Both the position numbers and the translations under genes were made by a program. Shown here one piece after another: positions 34,434 to 44,329 of a stretch of DNA of 64,000 bases. The notes under the pieces were generated by a model that was given only the letters and a program-made list of their open reading frames with translations, had not been told where the DNA came from and searched no databases. Origin of the DNA: Amoebophrya sp. A120 (taxonomy: Eukaryota; Sar; Dinophyceae; Syndiniales; Amoebophryaceae); contig CAJINV010000004.1 of assembly GCA_905178155.1 (NCBI GenBank), forward strand, positions 10,957,655-11,021,654. Reading direction: 5' to 3'. Numbering within the stretch: the stretch's first letter is position 1; the number at the start of each line of letters is the position of its first letter.

Positions 34434-34718
34434 CACGAAGAGTCCGCGAACGGGAAGGGAGGGAAAAAATCCTTTGACGGGTTTATCGGGATCGTCTGCG
34501 GCTTAATGATCTTCATTGCGACAACGGTGTTCATGCTGCTGCCGAGGGAGACGAAAGGAGCGTTGATTTCAGAGGACGGGGAAATCACGATAACAGCGGA
34601 GAATGGACGAGGACAACATGTGGAGAACCACGGTGTTCTAGGCGGAGGTCCTCCGGGCAACGCTGCGGGTAATTATACCGATATGGCAGCAGCTACTACG
34701 AAGGAGCAAATGCACTAG
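34434..34718 (+). CDS. Duplicated, introner-free last exon of the MFS transporter
   Basis: Starting in the third copy of the 32-nt repeat, the frame reads HEESANGKGGKKSFDGFIGI and continues through the same last helix (LMIFIATTVFMLLPRETKGA), then diverges (ISEDGEITITAENGRGQHVE) and stops at 34716-34718. Near-identity with 33476-33962 shows it is a duplicate of the last exon. It lacks the 215-bp introner and has one extra Lys codon in the linker. It could be an alternative terminal exon giving a different cytoplasmic tail, or an unused duplicate; nothing in the sequence decides this. The reading frame is intact. Confidence 0.75.
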   Translation, partial: HEESANGKGGKKSFDGFIGIVCGLMIFIATTVFMLLPRETKGALISEDGEITITAENGRGQHVENHGVLGGGPPGNAAGNYTDMAAATTKEQMH

Positions 34719-35179
34719 CACGGACAGTTTCATCTCGTTTCCCTGGGGGAATGCAAACAGATGATTTTTCCGTAATTGCGCGGCCGTGAAGAAAGAAACC
34801 GCAGAACAGCTTGAGCGAGTAAATATGTTGTATTTTCCAGCAAAGTCGAACATACTGCAGCTGCGCGACATTTTTGTCGAACAGAAACTTAGATACACTG
34901 GAGCACATTGTCATTGAGGTGTCCAGGTGAGATGCATGTTGTGACATCGTGGTAGTTCTCGATAAAGATCAAAAATCAGGTTCCCTCCGCATGGAGAGGG
35001 AGGCAACTTTGAGTTCTTTTTCCGGTTCGATTGCTATGTATTTCAGGTCCCGTGATAGGAGAGGAGCACCAGAGAGCGTGCCATACTATCTACCAGTATG
35101 ACGAACCGATCCATCTATTTGATATTTGAATTTTCGAATCGCTTTTGCTCTGGTAACATCAGAAAATGCTAACATTGAC
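34719..35179. other. Intergenic spacer upstream of ALDH
   Basis: No gene seen. The frame of the ALDH gene is open back to about 35126 but has no ATG there; the first in-frame ATG is 35180. Confidence 0.45.
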
Positions 35180-37163
35180 ATGAAGCCGGTTTGTCGCCTG
35201 GTGCGCCGCAATAAGGCATTTTGCTTTTCGTCACACACGACGAAACCCGTTGATTGTTGTTCGACGCCAGCTTTACTACAGAATCCGAAGCGGGGGCCGG
35301 TCAGAGCCAGAACGTTTTTCACGACGACTCGACTGAAAAGCTCTCTCCTCAGGACGTCCCCCATGCCGAAATTTTCGAACGCGTTGGAGCTGGTGCAATC
35401 CCTGGCCCAGCCTCCGCCGGAGGAAGTGCTAGAATCCCGAAACCCGCGGTCCGGCGAGGTATTGCAAAGCTTCGCGGAAATGACCGACGGGGAAGTGGAC
35501 CAGGTTTTGACGGAACTCGCAAAGCCGTTTGCTACTTCGGCTCTTCCGTCAAATAAAGCAAAAAGCTGGAGCTCCTTCGAAACGCTTCCCCTCCGGTGCA
35601 AGCTCGCGGAGCAGGTGGGGCAAATCTTACTGGAAGAGCAGACTGCCTTGGCGACCCTAATCCACAACGAGATGGGGAAAGCCATGCCGGAAGCGGAGGC
35701 GGAAGTGAGGAAGTCGGCCGGTTTATGCCTGTATTACGCAAACAACGCAGAGGCGTTCCTCCAGCCGGTCATCACCGCAGACGCAGCAAGTGATATCAAA
35801 CCGACAATCCCGGGCGTGAAGAAAAGCTACTACGTTTACGAGCCCCTGGGCGTGATTTTGTCCGTGATGCCCTGGAACTTCCCCGTCTGGCAGGTCATTC
35901 GCATGGCGATCCCCGTTTTGGTCGGCGGCAACACGGTGGTTTTGAAGCACGCACCGAACGTGCTTGGATCGGCATTGAAATGTGAAGAAATATTCGCGAA
36001 AGCGGCCGAGCGGGTGTTTGGAGAGGAAGGAAGGCAAGGTATAATTGAAGGTTTGTTTCTTGAAGTGGTAAAGCATGTTGAGTTTGTAGTACGTACACCT
36101 AAATAAACTTACAAAAGCGACTTAAAAACCCCTTTTCACAACACCTCACAGTCCCCTGTATTTTCCGTGCCCTCCGCTATGAATTGCAAAAGTATCGTAC
36201 TCGTATAAATGCATTACAAATTTCCTCAGCGTGAGAAATAAGATCTGCAATGCAGATTTGCCTTGCGAACAAGATTTGTAAATGCAAGACTTGCATTTAT
36301 ACGAGTACGATACTTTTGCACAGGATATCCGCGTCCAAGCAGCGAAGACCACCGACATTTTGTCCCACCCCGTTGTCCGTGGCGTCAGCCTTACTGGCAG
36401 CGAGCGCGCGGGGCGCTCGGTCGCGATGCAGGCGGGTGCGCTGTTGAAGAAATGCGTGGTGGAGTTGGGCGGGAACGATGGGTACGTTTTATTGAAAGAC
36501 GCGGACATCGACTGTGCTGTGGACCAGATCGTCGCCGGTAGACTGGTAAACAACGGTCAAAGCTGCATCGGGCCCAAACGGATCATCTGTGAGGGAGAGA
36601 CCGTGAAGAAGCAGGTCGAGGAGAAACTTGTCCAGAAGCTCTCCGAGGTTTCCACGACCGCACGGGTCATGGTCCACAGCAAAGCAAAAGAAGGCGTCGC
36701 ACTGCAGGTGAAAGAAGCGGTGGAAAAACACGGCGCGAACTGCATTTACCCGGTGGGTGGGGTGGTCGACAGTACCACTTCTACGGAAGGAGTTGGTATT
36801 TCTGCGTCTTTCGCCGACCCGATCGTTCTCACAAACGTGCCCGCGCATTTTGACACGGAAATCTTCGGTCCCGTGTTCTCTATCCTCACTGCCGCGGAGA
36901 GTGAGCAACAAGCTATTCAAATGCACAATCAGACAAGTTTTGGCCTGGGCGGCGCCGTGTTCAGCAAGAACGAGAAGCACGCGGAGGCGCTCGCGGGGGA
37001 AGCGTTGTCGACCGGAATGTGCTGGGTCAACGCGTTTGTGAAATCAGACGCCAGCCTGCCGTTCGGTGGCGTGAGAAACAGCGGGCTGGGTAGGGAGTGC
37101 GGACCGCACGGCGTCTTGGAGTTTCAAAACATCAAGACAATTTGCATCGCGGATCATGTGTGA
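35180..37163 (+). CDS. Aldehyde dehydrogenase, succinate-semialdehyde dehydrogenase type
   Basis: Exons 35180-36038, 36152-36177 (26 nt) and 36333-37163 give exactly 572 codons. Intron 1 (36039-36151) is GT-AG and intron 2 is an introner. ALDH-family enzymes oxidise aldehydes to acids with NAD(P); the YEPLGVILSVMPWNFPVWQ block and compact form resemble bacterial GabD1-type succinate-semialdehyde dehydrogenases, so a GABA/TCA-linked role is inferred. Seen motifs: PWNFP; GNTVVLKHAPN; SLTGSERAGRSVA (cofactor site); VVELGGND with catalytic Glu339; NNGQSCIGPKR with catalytic Cys373 (34-residue spacing, as usual); EIFGPVFSI; PFGGVRNSGLGRECGPHGVL. The first 60 residues are basic and Ser/Thr-rich with few acids (MKPVCRLVRRNKAFCFSSHT...), consistent with a mitochondrial presequence. 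A shorter start at MPKFSN (35363) would lack it. Confidence 0.9.
36178..36327. mobile_element. Introner element family I in ALDH gene (150 bp)
   Basis: Direct repeat TCCGC at 36173-36177 and 36328-36332. Termini are GCAAAAGTATCGTACTCGTA and TACGAGTACGATACTTTTGC, an exact 20-nt inverted repeat. Excision joins CIFRALR|VQAAKTTDIL, restoring the conserved ALDH alignment, so this is a strong independent proof that family I elements are removed precisely. Confidence 0.96.
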
Positions 37164-37719
37164 TGAAAGGGACATTTTTTTTATTTTTCATTGCTGCAGT
37201 GCACAAGTCGCAAATGATCCCTCTGCGCAAGGTCGACGCGGGATGTCGAGGACGAGGCGCGCATAAGTACAAAAACAAATTGTCCACCTTTCCACCTATA
37301 CTTTTACTTCTATGTCGACGCACGACACGTATACGGTGATAATGACGACGTAGTGATAGTGTTTGCGTTTGGAACTTTGTGTGGTTGCATGCTGTAACTT
37401 CTGAGGGAAAGCGAGCGACTCCGAGTTACAACTACACTGGACTGAGCGTACAAGAAAATGTTGAGATCAGATTTTCGTATTGAAAATCGTAACAAGAACA
37501 GCAAGTCAGAAAGTTAAACTCACAAGTTGGAGTGTCAGAAGCAGCTCGGTTTCACTGCAAACCCGGACCCGTTCTGGATGTAGACCACAAGGTGGTTGAG
37601 TCGAAGTTGCATGTTGAACTAGCATCAGGAACTACGAGGATTATGTCAATGCCGCAAATACTATAGTTAAATAAAGGTGTTGCCAGCTTCTTTTTTTCGA
37701 ACATAAACGGTAAACGATA
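37164..37719. other. Intergenic spacer
   Basis: A 556-nt stretch between two same-strand genes. No frames of interest, repeats or RNA genes were recognised. Confidence 0.45.
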
Positions 37720-38514
37720 ATGTCAACATCCGCAGGCAACCGTTTGAGCGTGGACCGGCCGAGTCAGGGTCCTCGCAAAAGTCCGCGCAGCAGCCCGCGT
37801 GGCGGCGACCGCAACAGGACGAGTCCTAGCCCCCGCGGCAGTACTTCTACTAGTCAACAACCTGCACGAAGCCCGCGTGGCAGCTACGGTGGTGCTGCGC
37901 ATGAAAACCATAACCAATACAAAACCAACTACGCCCAGGAGTACGGGAATCCGCGCGGGAACATGGTCGGCGCACCGGTCGCCGGGTCCTCGCATAATCA
38001 TTCGCAGCAGCAGGGGAACTACAAAGGGTACGACGAGGTTCCCAAAGCCGACTGCTGCTACAGCAACGAGAACGATCCGCGCAGCTGTGTGTGCGTCCAG
38101 GACTCATGCGGCAGACGGAATTGCACCCCAAACTTGGCGACGACAAACGGCAAAATCATCGCCTGCAGTACCTGGGTCGGAATTCCGGTGACATTCCTCA
38201 TCTTCCGATTTGCCATCGGCGGCGACAAGGAGGGGGAGGAAGAACCGCAGGAAAGGGATAGACGGTCGCTGGCGTTCATGAGCAAAAGCGGTGGCGGGAT
38301 AATGGGGATAGGTAGAAGTTCTGGGAATTCAGCTGCAGTGATGAGTACCAATGCAAATGCAGGGCTCGTCATGGCTGTGCCACCAGACGAGGCGGGCGCG
38401 CTGGTAGATGCAGCTGAAGATGCGCAGCACCATCCTTCCGAATTAGCAATGAACTTCGTCTCCTCGGTGGTCGCGGCTCTGTGGAACAGAGCTACCGGGA
38501 CGAAAGAGGACTGA
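37720..38514 (+). CDS. Hypothetical protein, Ser/Arg/Pro-rich with Cys cluster and one hydrophobic segment
   Basis: A single-exon frame of 264 residues from ATG 37720 to TGA 38514. The first 60 residues are rich in SPR/SPRG repeats (RKSPRSSPRGGDRNRTSPSP), resembling phosphorylatable disordered tails. Residues about 110-140 hold a Cys cluster (DCCYSNENDPRSCVCVQDSC followed by GRRNC), with eight Cys in about 30 residues that could bind metal or form disulfides. A hydrophobic stretch follows (IIACSTWVGIPVTFLIFRFA). The tail is acidic. I do not recognise the family; a single-pass membrane protein with a Cys-rich juxtamembrane segment is possible. Intact frame, no introner, no obvious intron. Confidence 0.6.
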   Translation: MSTSAGNRLSVDRPSQGPRKSPRSSPRGGDRNRTSPSPRGSTSTSQQPARSPRGSYGGAAHENHNQYKTNYAQEYGNPRGNMVGAPVAGSSHNHSQQQGNYKGYDEVPKADCCYSNENDPRSCVCVQDSCGRRNCTPNLATTNGKIIACSTWVGIPVTFLIFRFAIGGDKEGEEEPQERDRRSLAFMSKSGGGIMGIGRSSGNSAAVMSTNANAGLVMAVPPDEAGALVDAAEDAQHHPSELAMNFVSSVVAALWNRATGTKED

Positions 38515-39704
38515 CCGCAGCTGGACGAAGGACACACAGAAAAGTAAAAGAAGAAGAGTGCCACTTCTAGATCTTTATTCTTGTCGTGAAACTGAAACCT
38601 TGTAGGTACTTGGAATGCTATTGCCACGGCTAGCGCCTGTTTTTGTGAACTTACAACCAAGTGTAAATACAATTTTCCAAACTACGCTGCACGCCGAGGT
38701 AGACTCGGAACATTGCTCGCAGCCTGACTCAAGAACATCTACTGACTTTGAAACTGTCCTCTTTAGCTTGAGCTTGTCCCGCTTGGTTGTACGGAAAGAT
38801 TCATTTCACTCTCTTTGCTTCGACTGCAATTTCGAAACCAGCTTATAATTTTACCCTTTCGCGGCAACTGGTGTAGTTGCAACTTGGAATCACGGTCAGC
38901 GTCTGGCGATTTCGAAATAAAGTTGAAGAGGAAGATAGCACAAAACTTTCCAGTTTGCAATACCAATACGTGCAGCACACTGTGTCTTGCATAAAGACGT
39001 ATGCGGATTCCCGTATATAGAACAAGAAAGTGGAAGAACTACATTGTCATTGCATTTGGATCTGCAGAAAATCGCATCACAGCGCATTGCTAGTCCTAGT
39101 CGTTCACGTTCTCAATCGGTGTACTAGCCATTTCAGGTATAGTACAGATACTGAACTAGATCTGCATGATCGACGACCCAGACCCGCCATGGTCATGTGT
39201 CGCCTGAGAACTGATCCAGACCGAAAAAAATCGATCTTGAGATCGACTGCCTTCTCGATCAGAGCTTGATAAATCACGATCAGCATCTGGCTTTACCGCA
39301 GATCAGTCGCTTGGAAAATCTAAGAGATCACTTGCCGCTGCAACAAATGCAAATCGAGATCATTATCAAGATCAAGGCGGCGCCGGCGCACAAGAAGTAG
39401 AATTGAATGTGGAATTTTGTTGTGGTAGATAAGTTCTTACGCACGACCTGACTCTCACTCACTCGACGTTGCTGTATTGCAGGTGTAAGTTCGTTTGTTT
39501 AAGAAGTAGATTAAGACTCCTGAAGAGAGTAACCGTAGAAAGTTCTAGAAGATTTATTACAGCGCTACTTACCCGTGGTTGTTTTATAGAAGTTCAAGAA
39601 ATCCTCGACGCACCTGCCTACGATTTGTTGCAAAAAGTTTGAATTGTTATTCGAAAGCATAATTGTCAGAATTTCCTTGAACCACCAAAAAGTCAAAGTG
39701 AAAA
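38515..39704. other. Intergenic spacer, about 1.2 kb
   Basis: Short open frames on both strands only, none with recognisable features. Around 39140-39320 the GATC-rich sequence (GATCTGCATGATCGACGACC) stands out locally. No introner termini were seen. Confidence 0.4.
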
Positions 39705-41772
39705 ATGTCGGTTTTTGTCGGGATTCAGGTTGCGGCCAACACGGGCGTCAAACAGTGGAGCATCGGGGAGGAGGAGCTTTCCGGTATATTGTCGTTGTAT
39801 GCTCATCCTGTCCGTCATTTGAAAGAGTTAGAGTTACTAGTTCACCAAGTTGATTATTTTCTATAGATATGAAATTTAGAAAAAATAGTAAATAGCAATT
39901 TTACCAAGGCTATTAAGGCAACTACTGTGGGACGACGTGAGAACGACTGGATGACGGTTCACATTTCCATTTAAATACTTTCCACAGGCGAAGCCTGCTT
40001 CACCAACGCGGCTTTGGTCGGTGGTGAGACCGCTCGCGTGTATGTGGCCTCTCTGAAAAACCCGAAGAACAAGTTTTTTCTCTGCGAGCTTGGGATCGAC
40101 GGGCAGCTGAGCCAGCGAACGGAAATCATGATCAACAGCCGAACGCACGGGTTTTTGGTGCAAGCCACAAACAGCGCCACTACCGTGGATCTGATCGGCC
40201 ACGCGAACGCGGGAGCCGCTGACTCCGAAGTGGAATCCGGCTCAGAGGACGACATGGAGGGCTTGGCAGCTTTGGCTGGTTTGCCGGAGGTACAGCAACA
40301 ATAGCGTGAAAGTAGATGCTTGTGAAAAATGCTTTTTTGATGTTGAGAATAAAAATTATTGCCGCTACAGCGCATGATCTAGGTCAAGCGATAGGACTAA
40401 GTACCAGAACCTGTACAACCTGTAGCTGTACAGCCACAGCGGAGTATTGTTCTTTCACCAAAATATTAAAGAAAAACCATACTTCAAATATACTACAGGC
40501 CAAAAAGCGCAAATTGGAAGATGAGAACAAGAACCCGTCCAGCCCCACCCCGACTGAGAAGACCGCAGTCCCGGCTTCCGAAAAGAAGCAGACCAACCTC
40601 AACATGAGCAAAAAGGCGGAAGAAGCGGAGGATGCCGACGAGTCTGAGTCCGAGGAAGAAGAAGAGTCGTCCGAGGATGACGCTCCGATCGAGCAAGTGA
40701 CAAAAAAGCTGGACCAGGCCGAAGCTGCACCAGCAGCTTCCACTGCTTCCACCACGTCCACCGCCAAAAAGCCCATGGAGGTCGACGAAGAGGAGGAAGA
40801 ATCGTCCGAAGAAGAGGAAGAGTCGTCCGACGAGGAACTCGCGGCTCCGGTCGACAAGCCGAAGTCCGTCGTCGCGGCTGCTGCTGCTGAGCAGAAGAAC
40901 AAATCCGAGGTCGAACAGAAGAAGCCCGCTGCTGCGGCTGAGGAGGAGGAATCGTCCGAAGAGGAAGAAGAGGAAGAATCCGATGAGGATGTGGAGATGG
41001 AGGTATAATATGAGGGGTTAACATCGTTAAGTAATTATCGTAATCGTTCTTGATCATATGCATACTCCAATTCGCTTTTGAATGCGAACGCATAGTTTTT
41101 GCCTCATGACGAGCGACTTGGACTCGCAAGCAAATTGACTTTGTCTGTATATCCCACCAGGCCGCCGAACCGACCAAGCCCTTGGCTGCCAAGCCGGCCG
41201 AATCCGCTGCTCCGGCTGCTGCTGCGGTCGAGGAGGCATCCTCCGAAGAAGAAGAAGAGGAGGAAGAATCTTCCGAAGAAGAAGAAGTAGAAGCGGCTGC
41301 GGCTGCTGCGCCCGCAACAAAGACTTCCGAACCCGCGAAGCCAGTCGCCAAGACCACGGACGGTGAGTCCGACGCCGAGACTTCGGATGAGGAGGAGGAA
41401 GAGGAGTCTGACGTGGAAGGTGAAGATTCCGTTGCGAAGCCCACTGCTGAGGACGACGAGACTGCTGCTGCTGCTGCATCAAGCTCTGGCGAAGAGGAGG
41501 AAGAGTCCGACGACGAGGAGATGGAGGGCAGTGCAAGTGCTGCCGGCGGCAAAAAGACCACCGAAAAGGGCGGTAAGAAGAAAGGCGACGGTAAGAAGGG
41601 CGGCAAGGACGGAAAGGGGAAGAAGGGAGACGGCAAAAAGGGCGATGGCAAGAAGGGCGGAAAGGGAAAGAAGGGTGACGGCAAGAAGGGCGACGGAAAG
41701 AAAGGCGGCAAGGGCAAGGGAAAGGACGGTAAGAAGGGAAAAGGGAAAGGAAAAGGAAAAGGAAAGAAGTAA
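39705..41772 (+). CDS. Nucleoplasmin-like nuclear protein with acidic tracts and Lys/Gly tail
   Basis: Four exons (39705-39783, 39988-40289, 40499-41002, 41161-41772) with three canonical GT-AG introns total 499 codons. Residues 1-110 resemble the nucleoplasmin-like domain at the N-terminus of FKBP39/46 and plant HD2-type proteins: a short N-terminal strand (MSVFVGIQVAANTGVKQWSI), then VYVASLKNPKNKFFLCELGI and a late beta segment (SATTVDLIGHANAGAADSEV) running straight into acid. A putative basic nuclear signal AKKRKLEDE follows. The middle alternates Ser-Glu/Asp blocks (SSEEEEESD type, likely CK2 sites) with Ala/Lys/Pro linkers, as in Nopp140-like nucleolar proteins. The last 65 residues are a KKGDGKKGGKGK repeat. 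A histone- or ribosome-chaperone role in the nucleolus is inferred. It is notable as the only multi-intron gene here without introners. Confidence 0.75.
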
Positions 41773-44329
41773 ATAGAGAGGGCATGGGATTTTTTGCCGC
41801 GCAAAGATACCATATTCAATCACAATGATGATGAAGATTGGTCTTATTTGTTGCTGCGAACGATTAAAGCAAAGGCACCTCTGCTTATTACCATGAGGCT
41901 GTGACCATCAATTACAGCACGACCAAGATTAGCACCTGCATCTCTCTCGAAGAAAATCTACGGACGAAAACATTTAAGCGCGACGACCTCAACCAAAAAA
42001 ATGATCATGCAACTTCGACTCACGACCAAAACACTTGAACTTCATACTCATCATAACGCAGCAATGAAAATTTTTCCGACCACAACGCACAACGGGCGAA
42101 ACAAACGAAGAATGACTCCGCGGCTCTTTTGCTCAACTTCATGTTCGTCTCAGAGAGTTCAACACTGACTTGCTACTGCCGTCGAGAGATTTATGATTAA
42201 GTAGATTATTTGCGTTGGTTGATGGTTTTTTCTGCGTCATGTGAGGCATCGCCAACCTGGTTGACGACAACCTGGTTGACAAATCGATTTGAAATTATAT
42301 GGTTAAGCCATTGCTTCAGATTAATAGCAAATCGGCTTCGCTGGCAACGATATGATCGATCTTCGTCTATTAAGAAAATCCAGATTTTCATCATTCTTTC
42401 CTTAAATCGGGTAATTCGTTGGATGGTTTTTTGAATCAAATTTGTCATGTCTCCAATCCGAAAATCATATGATATCGTTTTTCTTTTTCTTGTGTATTTC
42501 CCACTCCATCCGAATCCACAGACATAGAACATGTATCAATTTCATCGTTAAAAATGTTTGCAATATGACAATGAATCGATATGATTGATGTCATGTCCAT
42601 AAGATCGGGATTATCATCATGGAAACAATATTTCTGAAATTTTTTTCATATTATTTAAAGATATCTGGATATTTCTTGTAAGATATAGATATTCCGAAAA
42701 AAATTAAGAAGAATTATGGTGTTGTCAGAATCGAAATTCGCAAAATCGAAAAAAAGTCTCGGGGTCCCAGGAAATGGTGTCCTCGGGATTTCCCATTTCG
42801 ATTCTGATGTATTCGGTTTTTTTATTCGAATCTATCAATTATCCATCATGGAAAGTTTGAATGTCTCAGAATCAATCACAGAGATTGTTACAAAAGAAAT
42901 CCTGAAGGTCGTCGTAGTCTTCGTAGTTTTTAGTTAGTCTCAATTTTATTGTGACAGAGAAGAAGTGGCATGAGAATTGAACATGGGACAATGAATTTCG
43001 GGCCTCGAAAAATTGATGCCTTGCCATGCATATCTAGGCATGGAAAGAAAGATTATAATGAGGTTGTTCTGAAATCCTCTTCTCCCTATAGGAGAATCCA
43101 GATTTTTTTTTTTTTTCAATTTTGTTGATTTGTTTCGATCCTGTTTCATTTTCGATTTTCCTTTCGATTTTCATGCTTTATTTCATTTGAATTTTTATAT
43201 CACCTGAATTTTTTTTCTGGATCCTTTAACATTTTCGATCTTTCAAAATCATTGGAATTCACAGATAAACAAATGGAACATATTCACATATGATCCACAA
43301 AGAAGATATCGACACAATTTTTTCAAAAAATTTTTTCTAAGATTGCTCATCATCTCGAAATGATTTTTTCTTTTTGAAAATCACAACATACAACGAATAT
43401 ATTCACATTGAAATTCCTTTGATGAGATAGAGATTTTCCGAATCAATGACATTTTCAACTTAGATTTCAGATTATTTTAAGTTCTTCATAATTTTAACCT
43501 TTGATATCATCCACATATTGATGAGAAGAGAAGAGAACAAGACTATGTTGGACTTTTAGGACCTTGAATCTTTGACATCATGCCCGAACATGGATAGAAA
43601 GAAAGAAAGAAAGAAAGATTTCAGACAATCCAAATTTCCGATCGATATAGATGGATCTTGAGAAAGATGAATATTGATATGATATCGATTTCGATCCATC
43701 ATCAACATATGAAGACATTGATCATGAAATCATGATTCGATAAAGATAATTGAATTATGAAACACAGATCGGAAAAAGAAAAACAAAACAAACTTTGATT
43801 CAGATGCATAATTTATATTTTTTATCACAAGAACGAGAACCAAGGACCTGGATTGATGGTGGAGCGTGAATTTCGTTTCTTTGAGTGCGACAATGTTAGA
43901 ATCTCAGCAAGTCATCGAAGGATCTATTTGGACCCGGAACAACACCGCAAGGAAGTAGGAAAATGAGTCTGTAATAGGAATCGAAAGAAGGGTTGATTTT
44001 TTTCGTTTTTTGGTTTTTTATTTTTTGCTTTTTGTTTCCGCACTGCTGTCGTGAAGATGTTGAGAGCTTTCACAATGGTTCAATGTGAATGTGAACCATT
44101 TTGCTCGTGATGCACTGCCCTACCGTGCCCGTGGTAGTCGTTCATGTTTTTGTTCGGTTTTTGTATTTTTTCTCCAAACCACAGGTCAGAAAACGAATGT
44201 CTTCGCTTTCATCGCCTTCGGTTAGAGGGAGTTGTGTGAGTACTAAGAACTGCACGGTCCGCAAATACGTGGTCTACCTTCAAAAAATTTCGTCCAAATA
44301 AACGGCACTTTCATTTCAACGCCACCTAC
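41773..44329. other. AT-rich non-coding island
   Basis: From about 42180 to 44080 the sequence is strikingly AT-rich compared with the genes on both sides. It is full of ATATCGAT / GATATC / TTTTTTC motifs and homopolymer A/T runs, with a GAAA microsatellite at about 43592-43617. No frame exceeds about 75 codons and no introner termini were seen. It lies between convergent genes (stops at 41772 and 44330), so promoters are not expected. Possibilities include a matrix-attachment or replication-related region, or inserted foreign or organellar DNA; the sequence does not decide. Confidence 0.6.

Noticed and set aside
40599-41819. Long minus-strand frame opposite the acidic repeat protein
   Set aside because: It is a shadow of the Glu/Lys repeat codons; the plus-strand frame has consistent GT-AG introns and a coherent domain layout.
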